From Ectobius pallidus (Eukaryota; Arthropoda; Insecta; Blattodea; Ectobiidae), in the NCBI GenBank assembly GCA_964059195.1, contig CAXKWD010000001.1, positions 216,264,484 through 216,328,483 of the forward strand: a stretch of DNA of 64,000 bases. The letters are read 5' to 3'. Positions 1 through 10,591 of the stretch are shown here, piece after piece. The notes beneath the pieces were generated by a model. It did no database searches, was not told where the DNA came from, and saw nothing but the letters and a program-made list of their open reading frames with translations. A program made the translations under genes and the position numbers. Position 1 is the stretch's first letter. The number at the start of each line of letters is the position of its first letter.

Positions 1-1399
1 GCCAAAACTTGAACAGTGCTTAGCTCCAGCAGTTGTAACATTTTTTGGTTCAATTAATAAATTAAATGGATTCCTTCGTGTGTTATATATGTGAGATTCT
101 GACTTGTAATTGTCACGATGTTTATGAAAATAATTCAGTATGACATACTTGTAAATTTGGTCTATGGTGAAAACGTTAAATTCAGAAAATAATAATTTGG
201 AAGAATAGTCAGGAGGCTTAGATAAACAAATCTTTATGATGCGTTTTTGAAGACAAAGCAAAGGGCTGAGGATCGTTTTTGCAACTCCTCCCCACCCAAT
301 TATGCCATATTGAATAATAGAATGAATTAGGGCTAAATAAATCGTACGTAAAACATGAGCTGGTAAACATGAACGGAGAATAACGAATTTATCAATGACT
401 TTACGTAGCCTATTGCATAAATATTCAATGTACTTGTCCCATCTTAAATGTCGATCGATTATGATGCATAGATATTTCACTTGATTTGATTCACTTAAGG
501 AGGGACAAGTGCAGCTATTAATACAGCAACCTGAATTGTGTATTTTTAAGCTTAAATTTTTATTTACTTTTAATTGTTGCATACCGGTAGCTGTTAAAGC
601 GAAAGGAACTAGCGTAGTTTTCTCAACATTTAAGGAAAGTAAATTAAAATCCAGCCAAGATTTAACAAGATTTATACCTTTGTTGGCATTTTCGTAAGTT
701 TCACTCCATGAAGAACCACTAAAAATCACAACGGTGTCATCAGCATATGAGTAAATAGAGCCATTAAATATATTAAAATTAATCTTTAGTAGTTCATTTA
801 TGTATATTAAAAACAATATGGGACCTAATACTGTACCTTGTGGTACACCGATATTTATTTTCCGGAAATCACTGAGATCATTATCTATTCTTGTAGCCTG
901 AGTTCTATTACTTAAGTACGGCCGAAATAAATTTAAAACATTTCCTCTAATGCCTAGAGCATGTAATTTTGTCAGAAGAATATTATGGTCTACAGTGTCA
1001 AATGCTTTTTGTAAATCTAAAAATATACCTAAACATTTGTTTCCAGTATCTAATTCATTTATGATTTTCGTTGTGACCGTAAAAATGGCATCATCTGTTG
1101 ACAGGTTAGGACGAAAACCGAATTGATTGTTAGATAAAAGTTTATTATTATTTAAATAATTCATCAGCCTATTCTTTATACATTTTTCTAAAATCTTTGA
1201 GATACTTGGTAGAAGGGAAATTGGCCTGTAGTTATTTAATTGGTTCTTATCCCCTGTCTTATGAATTGGTACGATTATAGCATTTTTTAAATATGTTGGA
1301 AATATACCTTGCGAAAAACATAAATTAAAAATGAGTCAGCGGTTTAGCTATGAAGTCAACAATTTTCTGTAGAGTTTTATTCGTAATACTATCTATACC

Positions 1400-2345
1400 A
1401 GCCGTCCGTTGAGTATTCTTGCAATGATCTTCGCCACGTGTGAGATCAGACTAATTGTTCTGTAATCACTACATTTCCTGGCTTTCTGTTTCTTTTCAAG
1501 AGCAACCATTGTGACGTCTAAAAAATCTTTAGGCCATTCTCCAGTTTCATAGATTTTGTTGATGAGTATGCAGATGACTTGGTAGTGTTCGCCAAGAATC
1601 AAAGACAACTGCAATACATGATGAACAGACTAGTGGAAACAGGAAGGAAATATGGCATGGAAATTAACATTGAAAAATCAAAAGTAATGAGAATATCAAA
1701 ACGAGAGAAACCCTTGAGGATAACTGTCGACAATCAAGAACTGGAGAATGTGAAGCAGTTCAAGTACTTAGGAAGCTTGCTGACAAAGGATGCCCACTGC
1801 ACGAATGAAATTCGAACAAGAATCGCCATGGCCAAAGCCGCATTCAACAAAAAGAGGACTCTACTGACCAGCAAGTTGAGCTTGGAACTAAGGAAGAAAA
1901 TGGTGAAGTGCTACATCTGGAGCATTGCACTGTACGGAGCAGAGACATGGACCATGAGAAAGAGGGAGAAGAAATACCTAGAAAGCTTCGAAATGTGGTG
2001 CTGGAGGAGAATAGAGAAGGTCAAGTGGACAGAACGGGTGACAAATGACGAAGTACTGAGAAGGGTAGGAGAGAGGAAAATTATTCTGAATACAATTATT
2101 CAGAGGAAAGGCAATTGGATCGGACACATACTTAGACACGAGGGACTCATACATGATGTCATCGAAGGGAAGATCAAAGGAACTGCTGGAAGAGGAAGGA
2201 GAAGAATACAACATCTGGATGACATGTTAGATGGGAGGAGATACAGCAGATTTAAGGACGAAGCTGGAGATAGGGAACACTGGCGTCAGAAATTCTCCGT
2301 ACGAAGACATGGACCTGCCACTAGGCAGAATACTAAATAATAATA
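1400..2345 (+). mobile_element. 5'-inverted (twin-primed) RTE-like LINE with 9-bp target duplication
   Basis: A second LINE type sits inside the previous one. Direct repeats ATCTATACC at 1391-1399 and 2346-2354 bracket it exactly. The left part (about 1400-1575) reads on the minus strand and codes an early reverse transcriptase region (KIYETGEWPKDF, SDYRTISL). The right part reads on the plus strand from YADDLVVFA onward and ends in a short TAA tail. The inverted part's own 5' side lies at the junction and about 100 residues between the two parts are missing. Inversion of the 5' segment with junction loss is the known product of twin priming during target-primed reverse transcription. Confidence 0.9.
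1563..2340 (+). pseudogene. RTE-like LINE reverse transcriptase, C-terminal half
   Basis: The frame is open from the YADD catalytic box (about 1566-1577) to a stop at 2338-2340, roughly 258 codons. It begins inside the palm domain and continues through the usual thumb block (VKQFKYLGSLL), the ALYGAETWT block and a basic C-terminus. It has no start codon of its own and no endonuclease or fingers domain, so it cannot make an active enzyme. The long open frame suggests the insertion is not very old. The family resembles C-termini of RTE-type elements common in insect genomes; the exact clade is inference. Confidence 0.85.
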
Positions 2346-2910
2346 ATCTATACCTGGAGAAACACTAAGTTTTAATTTGTTAACAATATTAATTATCTCA
2401 CTTTCGCTTATATATACACAAGATATCATTTTCCGCCACAGGACCCTGTTTCATAGAACTTTTACACTCATATTATTAGGAAATGCACAGTAATATTAGT
2501 TATTATTATTAGTCTTGTTTGATAAGAATATTATCTAATAATATTAGTTATGAGTTCAAGGCTCTAAATTTTTAGTAAATATTGGTAATATTACTAATAA
2601 ACTCTTTCATAGACTGCAGAACTAATATAATTTACTGATAATATTAGGTGTTTTTCTATAGGCCTAAGTGTATTTGGGCTAATGAGTTATTCTCAAACCC
2701 ATGTAATTCAGATTTTGTGATCTTAAAATTATAGAAAATGAATCAGTCTGATTTAATTATCAAAGGAATTTTGGTCATAACAAGTTTTTAAAGATTTGAG
2801 GTTAGATTTCAGTGCCTAAGCCTACTGCTATCTTGAATAAGTGCCTGGCAGATTTAGCCTATTCATTTCTTAGCGCTAGTTATTATTTGTTACATTTATG
2901 AAGATATATA

Positions 2911-3161
2911 TGAGCCCCTTAAAGCCCAAGTGGTGTAACTCACATTACTGCTGTTCTGAGATATTTAAGGTTTTAGCTGTCACCAAATACATGTCTTTAT
3001 GGACAGCATAAAATTGTGCTCCTGCCTACAGGGTTGCTATGCAAGTTATGACTTACACCATTTGCGCTATTAATAGAAGAACACTTTCTGAATAGGATCC
3101 TGACCATAACTAAAAAAAATCCAAAAACTGGAGTTACACCACTTGGGCTTTAAGGGGCTCA
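2911..3161. mobile_element. MITE with 30-bp perfect terminal inverted repeats
   Basis: Positions 2912-2941 and 3131-3160 are exact reverse complements (ends GAGCCCCTTAAAGCCC). TATATA lies on both sides. The paralogous copy near 16140-16165 reads straight through this point, so the 250 bases are a true insertion. There is no coding capacity. Confidence 0.88.
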
Positions 3162-3384
3162 TATATAGGCCGGGCTGCTTTAAAATAGTATTGACAAAAA
3201 GACTAAGAAGGAAAAAAAAACACAAAGAACAATCCCGAAACAATCTCCAAATTAAACAGCTGACTAATAAACTAATAATATCAGTGAAGAGATTTTATGA
3301 GTATTGTTGATATCTCTATGAAACAAGATTTTGTTAACTATTGAATAATATTATGAGTTATAATATTATTACAAATTTTACAAA

Positions 3385-4268
3385 TTAAGTTTATTACAAA
3401 TTAAAAAAAAAAAATACAAATTGATACAAAATTATTACAAATACAAATAATATACACACAATTTGTACAATTTGAAAAGAGTATTATTTGCCCCGCATGA
3501 GCATAGCTCGTGTTCAGGGTCAGTTCAGTCATACTAAAATTATATTTTGAAAATTATATAAAAAAAACATACATATTATAGTTTTAGGTAAAAAATAAGA
3601 ATAAAAATAAATAATATTGCTTATATGAAATAAATGCATGAACAAAGATACGAAAAAATAAATTACAGTAACATAACAGAGTTACAAACAAAATACCCAA
3701 TGTTAAAAATTAAAAATTCACAGTTGAGAATGATTAACATAAAAAAGTGGTAAAAGTACAATTACAAGTTAGATTTAATCAAATTGAGTACTCTTTTTTT
3801 AAACAATTTATTGTTTATTGGTATCAGATTAGGGTTTCTTCTAGTAAAATTGTTGTATAGCCGTGGTCCGAAATTTATACTATGCCTTAGACCTGCTTCT
3901 GTAGCACATTTTGGTTCGAAAAGAGGACAAGAGATATTATACCTCCTTGTATTATAGTAGTGATTTTGTGTTATGAACTTTTCATGATGTTTATGGAAAT
4001 AATTTAATAAAGTGTAGGAGTATAATTGTTTAATATTCAATACGTCAAAATCTTTATATAAGGTTTTAGATGGATAGTCCATTGATTTTTTTAAACATAT
4101 CTTGATTATTCTTTTCTGCAACAACGACAATGGGCGAAGTGCAGTCTGACATATCCCACCCCATCCTATTATTCCATATTGTATAACTGATTGGACTAAA
4201 CTTAGATATATTAGTCTTAAAGTACTCTGTGGCATAATGTTTCTTAATATAACAATGTTTCTTATATT
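3385..4268 (-). pseudogene. jockey/CR1-like LINE, 3' end with RT C-terminus (second copy)
   Basis: The minus frame ending at 3762 codes the same C-terminal block as the LINE at the left window edge, including IQYGIIGWGG, LSLLQKRIIKICL, YFHKHHEKF and FGPRLYNN. Only the last 170 or so codons survive, so the insertion was 5'-truncated, as is usual for LINEs. The 380 bases below the stop are AT-rich 3' untranslated sequence with a conserved TGAGCATAGCTCGTG hairpin region near 3500. The open frame's first 20 or so codons derive from the flanking element, not from the LINE. This gives the true C-terminus that the window-edge copy lacks. Confidence 0.88.
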
Positions 4269-4289
4269 AGCAAGTTCTATGAAACAGGG

Positions 4290-4600
4290 CCCAGACTTGG
4301 CGAATACGAGGAAAAGCAAATATAACTCCATGTATTTTTAACAGGCTTGAGTAGCGATATCTTAATGCACAGTGTTTCCTCCCCGGCTATCTGTAAAATT
4401 CTCTGTGTTTACTTTAATGAAATGAAGAGCCCGAGGCTTCACTGTCCAACCCGTCATTTCAATGAAATAGGATGAAGACAGTGTTCCCTGAGTAAGAAAA
4501 CAAAATAATGAGATTAACACTTCTTCTTTAACCGTTTAATTTATTCATTTATATTCATCTGGTAGTCCAGTGGTTAGAAAGACAAGTTATTAGCTTTATA
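4290..4600. other. Stretch without recognised features
   Basis: About 310 bases of unique-looking AT-rich sequence between the TIR element and a microsatellite. I see no frame, RNA motif or repeat partner in the window. Confidence 0.5.
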
Positions 4601-4605
4601 CAAGG

Positions 4606-4606
4606 G

Positions 4607-4662
<56 letters not shown>
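4606..4662. repeat. (AAT)n microsatellite
   Basis: About 19 uninterrupted AAT units. Such tracts in this window often mark LINE 3' tails. It also supplied the target for the hAT MITE directly to its right. Confidence 0.95.
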
Positions 4663-5165
4663 CAGTGATGGGAAGTAATTGAGTAAAAGTAATCGGATTA
4701 CAGTAACAATTCCTTTTTTGGTCCCATTTACTTGTAATCAGTACTTTTTAAAAAATGTAATTTATACTTGTAATTTACTTCTGGAAATAAAATTGTAATT
4801 GTTACAATTTAGTAGTCGTTAGTATTAGTATCATTCTCGTTTGCTAAATCGTCATCATTACTGTTTTTGCAACTAATATCCAAATTAGAGTTAATATTAA
4901 CAAAAAGTTGCTCAATGTTTCCGAAAATATTCTCATTGATATGTTTTCTGTTTGTCTGTTCATTAATAATTTCGGCTTGTCCCCAAAACAAACCAAAAAC
5001 AAGGAATTTTTAGGTACTGCCATTTCGAAAAGTAATTGTAATTGTAATTGTAATTTTACTGATTACTTTTTGAAAAAGTAATTTGTAACTGTAATTAAGT
5101 AAAATGTCTCTCAGGTAATTGTAATTCAGCCCAATTACTTTCTTTTTTTACTTTTCCCATCACTG
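4663..5165. mobile_element. hAT-type MITE
   Basis: Ends read CAGTGATGGGAAGTAA and, inverted, ACTTTTCCCATCACTG. ATAATAAT flanks both sides, compatible with an 8-bp hAT duplication although it lies in a microsatellite. The interior is rich in repeated GTAATTGTAATT motifs near both ends, resembling subterminal transposase sites. A 60-codon minus frame inside (4809-4991) has no homology I recognise. Confidence 0.8.
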
Positions 5166-5177
5166 ATAATAATACAT

Positions 5178-5396
5178 ATTATAGTTGGAGCACTGGGTAC
5201 GCTACAGAAAAACCAGGAAAACAATCTATCACAGATAATGGGAGAAGCACAGGTTTCCAAAATTCAAGAGATCGCCCTGCTCAACTGCTCACATTTTGAG
5301 GAAGGTGTTATAAGGACCAGACCCGTGAAGAATCTGCTCCTGAGGGAGCTGGAGGCAACCTGGAGCAGAATCTTAAATCCAGCCTCAACGCTGTGA
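5178..5396 (+). pseudogene. LINE C-terminal fragment (IVGALGT type)
   Basis: A 72-codon frame with no ATG runs to a stop at 5394-5396 and contains IIVGALGTLQKN near its start and RELEATWSRILN near its end. A small conserved C-terminal domain with an I-V-G-x-L-G-T motif is known from R4/Dong-like and related non-LTR retrotransposons. It is followed by AAT-type tracts and a short untranslated region, as expected for a LINE 3' end. The clade is uncertain. Confidence 0.6.
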
Positions 5397-5488
5397 ATCT
5401 AAAAATTTTAAAAATAATAATAATAATAAAAAAAATAATAACATATTTATTTACATTTTTCATGAACATCGTGAATGATGCTATAGAC

Positions 5489-5539
<51 letters not shown>

Positions 5540-5552
5540 CAACAACAATAAT
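5489..5552. repeat. (TAA)n/(CAA)n microsatellite
   Basis: TAA units pass into a short CAA run. The sequence after it (TCTGGCGGAGTTAAAGCC, about 5565) has the look of a LINE 3' untranslated remnant. Confidence 0.9.
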
Positions 5553-6681
5553 GATTAATTTTGTCTGGCGGAGTTAAAGCCACCTTCCACTCAACCAGAA
5601 ATAAGTCATGGAAACTATTTTTTTCTTTTGAAAATGAGGGACTATTTATTATTATCACAACGGTTTACAATTTACACCTTAGATATCTGTCTTTAGTTTT
5701 AAAACGATAAAATTATGACGATAGACACTTGCGATTGGTTGAGATTCCACGTACAGACTACTTATACTGGATTGGTCAACTAATCCCACCATCCATGAAT
5801 CGATTCGAGTTACCATGCTGTGACCAATGCTACCAAAGTTGCATATAAGACAAAGTTAACCTAATTCAGGTGAGCTAACAGCAGAACAGAATAAAAGCAC
5901 ACGAACTGGCTTGCACCGAATCGAAATTGCGTTTTTAATCAATGTACATTTCTATTATTTCAATTTCCAAACAATTTATGTTGTATAAAATAATGTGTTT
6001 TCATTCTGTTAAATGGTAGCATGTGACGTATGTCACTGCACGTTGATACCTACATTTCCAATAACGAGCTTACGTTTTATCAGATAAAATCGCATCCTCG
6101 TATTAACAGCAAGCATTTTATAGGATAAATGATCGTGATTGGTCTTTATCCGAGGAATTGCTAAACGTTATTGGCCAATATCAAACACGCGGCGTATGAG
6201 TCACAGTAAAATGCTGTAAAAGTGATATCCTTGTAATACTGCTCACTAAAGCAGTACGTCACTGCTAGTGGAGCCCTAGCCATAGAAAAGCATTACACAA
6301 AGTTTACCCTCTATAAAATGTTACACATCTCCCAATTCTGGAATTGCAAAGCAAACACGAAGTTCATAATCTCTTTTGTCGGTGATATACTCTAAACTCT
6401 ACCTATTAATTTGTTAAAGTAAACACAGACTTTCGCTGAAACAGGAAAAATATTCACATTAAAGTATCGCTGCCGACGCGACGCCTGTTAAAAATTCCTG
6501 GACTTTTATTTGCATTTCGTTGTGTAGTTCCCCCAGTCGGAAGATAAAATTGATATCTTGTGTGTGTGTTTTTAAATAATTACTCAACCAGCTGAAACAC
6601 CATCACATATGAAGTCACGTAAGTCACGTTTTCAGGCGAGCAAACTGGAAGTTTCGAGGCTCAAGTAAAAAGTTTTAAAAA
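5553..6681. other. Stretch without recognised features
   Basis: 1.1 kb of AT-rich sequence. No long frame on either strand, no terminal repeats and no match elsewhere in the window that I could see. Confidence 0.5.
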
Positions 6682-7296
6682 TCTATAATAATAAAACAAA
6701 GTGTCTGTCTGTCTGTGCGCGATGCCAGCGAAATCTACTGAACGCAGAGGTCTGAAATTTTAAACATAGATGGACTGACGGCTGGCCGAACGAAGACGGA
6801 TTTTTAATTTTCGGTTTCGTTCGCGAGTTATGAGTAAAAAAACTGGTAGAAAACGTGATTTTTTTCGCTATCGAAGCACCAGTTTTCAGTAATACATTTC
6901 AATATTGTCAAATCAATAGCAGGTGGCGTTGCCTATTTTTGTCATACCTTGGAAAATAAAAGCATCGCGATCGCTTGAATTTTGTAAGCCCACCCTGGTC
7001 GATTCATTTGTTTATAACGTCAAGGCACGTAGGAATTTGAAATTTTCAATATAGATGGAAGAGAGATAATGAAAATAGGCCTAAATGGGCAAACAATCGA
7101 TTTGGACGGAACTTACTATGCAGGAGTTTTCTGGGCCAGGAAACTCGAATCTGAGGTCTTTTTCCCAGGCAACGCTTTCTAAACGTGGAATGTACTGCAC
7201 GTGATTTAGGTGTTAATAAATATGATCTGACTATTATGCTCTTAATTTTTAATTTTTGAAGTAATTATCGCGGGCGAAGCTGGGGCCACCTGCTAG
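6682..7296 (+). mobile_element. Non-autonomous Helitron
   Basis: Starts TC after an A (6681) and ends CTAG before a T (7297), the A/T target rule of Helitrons. The end is preceded by the GC-rich hairpin block GCGGGCGAAGC at about 7270. The 5' part has GTCTGTCTGTCTGTGCGCG, shared with the copies at 13.1 and 27.6 kb. No Rep/helicase frame is present, so it depended on an enzyme coded elsewhere. Confidence 0.87.
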
Positions 7297-7435
7297 TGCA
7301 AAAATAAAACGTAGATTGTCGAATTGAAGTTACTCTCAACACTAATTAGTTTGCAAGCAATTTTCTAGGCACTGAAGACAAGTATAAAGCGTGCAGATTC
7401 ACGAAACCACGGGATATTGTTTTTGATAAACATTA

Positions 7436-7530
7436 AATGAGAATATTGTAGGATAAAAATTCCTCTGACACCAGGATTCGAACCCGTGGTCTTCAACACA
7501 TAACTTGGTAGCATTGTGATGTACGGTTAT
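7436..7530 (-). mobile_element. tRNA-derived SINE-like fragment
   Basis: On the minus strand it holds a pol III B-box, GGTTCGAATCC at 7486-7496, followed by CAGAGGAATTTTTATCC, which matches the tail of the SINE-like copy at 53.7 kb. The A-box is not clear. Confidence 0.5.
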
Positions 7531-8345
7531 ACGAATAGAGTCGATGGTAATACAGTTGTGAGTCAACTGCCGTTCAGAATGGATAGAAGATTTTATTTAT
7601 GTGAAAATAGTGGATTATTATTGAATGACGCACACCTGTGGTAAGTTAGGTTGCCGGCACTGAGTGTAGGAAATCCATGTTTCCACAGTGATATTATGAA
7701 CAGGAAATGAAAGAAAAAACACTATCGTAGAAAATAAGATATAACGAAAATTTGTAATTGTTTGAACTGGATTTCAGTCTGAACATTTATTATCCTTATC
7801 ATCATCCTTATACAGTAAAACGTAGAACTTTCTACGTACTCTATGTACCTAAATAAAAAATAGTTGCCACTATTAAAAAACTAACCCATAGCCTATATTT
7901 CCGAAAAAATTCCTCTGACACTCTTTGCACGACACTCAGTTTGTCACACAATATACAAACCCATGCCGGACTGCAAAGAAAACAGTTAACACAACTATTA
8001 CGCCCGTAGTTTATTTGTTGTACCATAGTCTATTTTAAGTAGGGGTTTCAAAGAGTGTTTGCTTACAGATAGAGAACACTGTTTAGAGAACTCTCACCAC
8101 GGTAAAAAGAATCAGGTATCTACCAATCAGAGCTCTCCATTTAATCATTCTATTTTCTAATTTTCCTATTGGTCCCCTCACCCGTTCTAGCATATCCTGT
8201 ATTTCCTATATATGAAACAGATATTTTCCAATACAGCTCATTTCTCCCAGAAGATGGCAGCGGAGATAGCTGTCGAAAGCTCGGAACCAAACCTCCAACT
8301 CATCCGGTTGGAAGCTTGCGAAATAATAATACATTATTGTTGTTG
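7531..8345. other. Mostly featureless; includes repeat family F fragment
   Basis: Around 7910-8030 (minus) lies GTTAACTGTTTTCTTTGCAG, a motif repeated near 14.83, 34.85 and 48.25 kb, so it is a dispersed repeat. Its one 61-codon frame is not conserved among copies. The rest shows nothing. Confidence 0.45.
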
Positions 8346-8747
8346 ATATTATACTTACTCACTCAATGACAATAGACCATTCCTAGGCAAGCTAAAGGAA
8401 TATTATTAATTTTATGGAACCCGAAGGTTCATTGCCGCATTACATGAGCCCGCCATTCAACCCTATTCTGTGCTAACTCCATCCAACCATCCCTCGCAAA
8501 TCCGATTTCCCTTAAAACTATCGTAATATTGCCCTCCCACCTACGTCTAGGTCTTCCAAGTGTTTTTTCCCTTTCGGGTCTCCCAGTCAAACTTTTTGAG
8601 ATATGTCTTTCCTCCCCCATACGTGCAACATGTCCATCCCATTTCATCCTCCGTGATTTAATTACCCTTACTATATCCGGTGAAGAGTACAGGTCATGAA
8701 GCTCGTCGTTATGCAGTTTTCTCCAGTCTCCATTTTCATCTCTCTTA

Positions 8748-9950
8748 AGGCTCGTGTCCACATGAGAGCTGAGAGTGCGAGAGTACTCTCAGATGGTGTG
8801 TCCACTAGAGAGCGCTAGTCGAATCCTGAGAGTAGCTGAGAGCAAAACTCGCGACATTACTCTCAGAACCATGTCCACTTGAAACAAAATCGCGCGAGTT
8901 TTCGTCTCGCATTTACAAACAAGATGGACGCACAACAATGTATTATTCGTTGTTAATATTAATGTAAGCATTTTATGAGGGCTTCCTGAATGCTTTTAAG
9001 TGAGTACATGCATTTAATTACTAAGCGTTTAGAAGAATTTCACAATCTAATATTGTCAGAATATCATCAGAACATCATGAAGTATTGGTGAATTCGATAG
9101 GCCCACAAATTAACTAAAAAGACATTGAAATGTGATATGAGATTCTTGTTAAATATAAACTAATTGTGACTTTGTGCCTTTCCGGAATCAAGCATGTGAT
9201 TTTTAATTTATAACATGTCAATTATTCGAGTGGAGTGATCCTATCAAACTGCGAATCTAAACTCCGTGCATCTACATGAACGAATAGGTATACTATTTAT
9301 CCTCTGCGTCCACGAAGACCAAGAGCCAAAAAAGTGTTCCTTGTTGATTGGTCCTTTAGCACTAGAGCAAAAGCATTTTGTGCGTCGCTGTTACATGTCT
9401 ACTTTTATACGCAATAGACTCGTGTACGTCATCTTGGTCCCCTCAAAAGAATACAAAGACAACCACCAAGACTGATTACGCTATAGGCGCCGTGTTTCTA
9501 AACTTAATGAATGTAATGTAAAAATTTTATCATTGTTCAGTAATTCTCTTATGAACTTACTACATTATTTCATGATGAACATAATATGAACATTAAACGA
9601 TACCGTATTATAATCTATTATCATTGAGTATTATTGGATTTAGATTTCGTTTTTAGAAAATATAACAAAATATTGAAGGCAAATTAAATAATTTTATCAT
9701 ATGGCTTGTTGGGCGTAATAGGCCTATACACATTATCCACTCTCAGAGAACTCTCAGCTATACGAAACAGATTGGTATAGTGCGAGCTGCTCTCGGAGAT
9801 TGTTTGCAAAGGCGTGTCCACCTGCGAGTTGACTCTCTGAATGCCACTCTCAGCTACCTCTCAGACAGTGCTCTCAGACGCGTGTCCACATACCGAAATG
9901 GAACTCTCGAGAGTTTCTCGCACTCTCAGCTCTCATGTGGACACGAGCCT
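8748..9950. mobile_element. Harbinger-type MITE 1 (TTA duplication)
   Basis: Ends AGGCTCGTGTCCACATGAGA and its complement; the pairing continues imperfectly for over 30 bases (CTGAGAGTGCGAGAG). TTA lies at 8745-8747 and 9951-9953. Subterminal regions are packed with CTCTCAG / CTGAGAG motifs. A 69-codon frame at 9266-9475 has no match I know. The TTA duplication is typical of PIF/Harbinger. Confidence 0.85.
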
Positions 9951-9953
9951 TTA

Positions 9954-10591
9954 GCCTTCTTACACACTAGCGTTTTTAGCAGCGCTTCTGAGTCGCGCTG
10001 CAAACGCTGTATTCTACTTTTGCATGTATTCAGATTGTAGCTATACACACTAGCGTCTCTACACGCCAAAGAAGCGCTGCTACGCAAGCAGGTGCGGCTC
10101 CCCGCTGCTAGCAGCTGCGTTTTGCAGTCGGTTTCCTTTTCACACGCAGCGTGAGAGAAGCGCGGCAGTTCAGTTTCAGAAGCCCTGAAGAACCGTGCCA
10201 TTAGTTTTGACACAGAAGTATTTATTAATGAAGTGGATAAGTGGAGAAAATTTAATAGTTCATCAAAACTTGACAAGGACATTCTAAAATATTTGAAGAA
10301 TTTATCATCATCTTGTCTCAATTCACTGTAATGTGTATAAAACTGACCATTTATTATCCTGACTTCTTTCATTGGATGCTCTCAATACTTGCGTTTACGT
10401 CTATATACCTTCTTCTTCTAATTAGCAACGCAAGTGCAAGAACTTTATTATAAGAACTTCTTCGTCCGAATTTATGACCAAGAAATGAGGCATTGGAGGA
10501 GCATCGCAAAGTAGCGCTTCCAAACGCGACTGAGAAGCGCTGCCTGGTGCTACTCAGAAGCGCTGCTAAAAACGCTAGTGTGTAAGAAGGC
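9954..10591. mobile_element. Harbinger-type MITE 2 (TTA duplication)
   Basis: Ends GCCTTCTTACACACTAGCG and complement, extending about 38 bases. TTA at 9951-9953 is shared with MITE 1 and repeated at 10592-10594. AGCGCTTCT-type motifs recur inside both ends. It contains a decayed transposase N-terminus. Confidence 0.9.
10190..10470 (-). pseudogene. PIF/Harbinger transposase N-terminal remnant
   Basis: On the minus strand, two frames offset by a frameshift near 10372 code a basic LALALLIRRRR stretch and then HYSELRQDDDKFFKYFRMS followed by SFDELL. This arrangement (basic run, then a short block ending in F-x-Y-F-R-M-S) is the well-known start of Harbinger transposases and of the related HARBI1/ALP1-like host proteins. 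Nothing of the DDE nuclease domain follows; the frame passes instead into the MITE's terminal repeat. Its presence supports the superfamily assignment already suggested by the TTA duplication. Confidence 0.75.

Larger units (their letters stand above)
1..2443 (-). pseudogene. jockey/CR1-like LINE reverse transcriptase, split by a nested LINE
   Basis: This is the reverse transcriptase of a non-LTR retrotransposon, which copies its own RNA into DNA at the insertion site. Read on the minus strand, one frame stays open from about 1335 down to 1 and leaves the window without a stop. Seen in order: the N-terminal SPGIDSI block (near 1400 and 2360), NYRPISLL (about 1225), QFGFRP (about 1120), FLDLQKAFD with the first catalytic Asp at 1017-1015, GVPQG at 849-835, the YADD catalytic motif at 747-736, and the C-terminal IQYGIIGWGG block near 305. 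One frameshift lies near 1335. The frame is cut by the element at 1400-2345 and resumes at 2355-2443, where homology ends at another element. The endonuclease part is missing. The clade label rests on motif style, not on a search. Confidence 0.9.
2444..4289. mobile_element. TIR element (family A, copy 1) with nested MITE and LINE
   Basis: A perfect 18-bp inverted pair, CCCTGTTTCATAGAACTT at 2444-2461 and its complement at 4272-4289, brackets this stretch. The interior up to about 3365 matches a second copy at 15242-16346 in the same order. It has no protein frame. Two inserts account for much of its length: a MITE at 2911-3161 and a LINE fragment at about 3385-4268. Superfamily is unknown to me. 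Confidence 0.65.

Noticed and set aside
9926..10372. Whole 148-codon frame as a protein
   Set aside because: Only the first 45 residues match Harbinger; the remainder is the MITE's terminal repeat read through.
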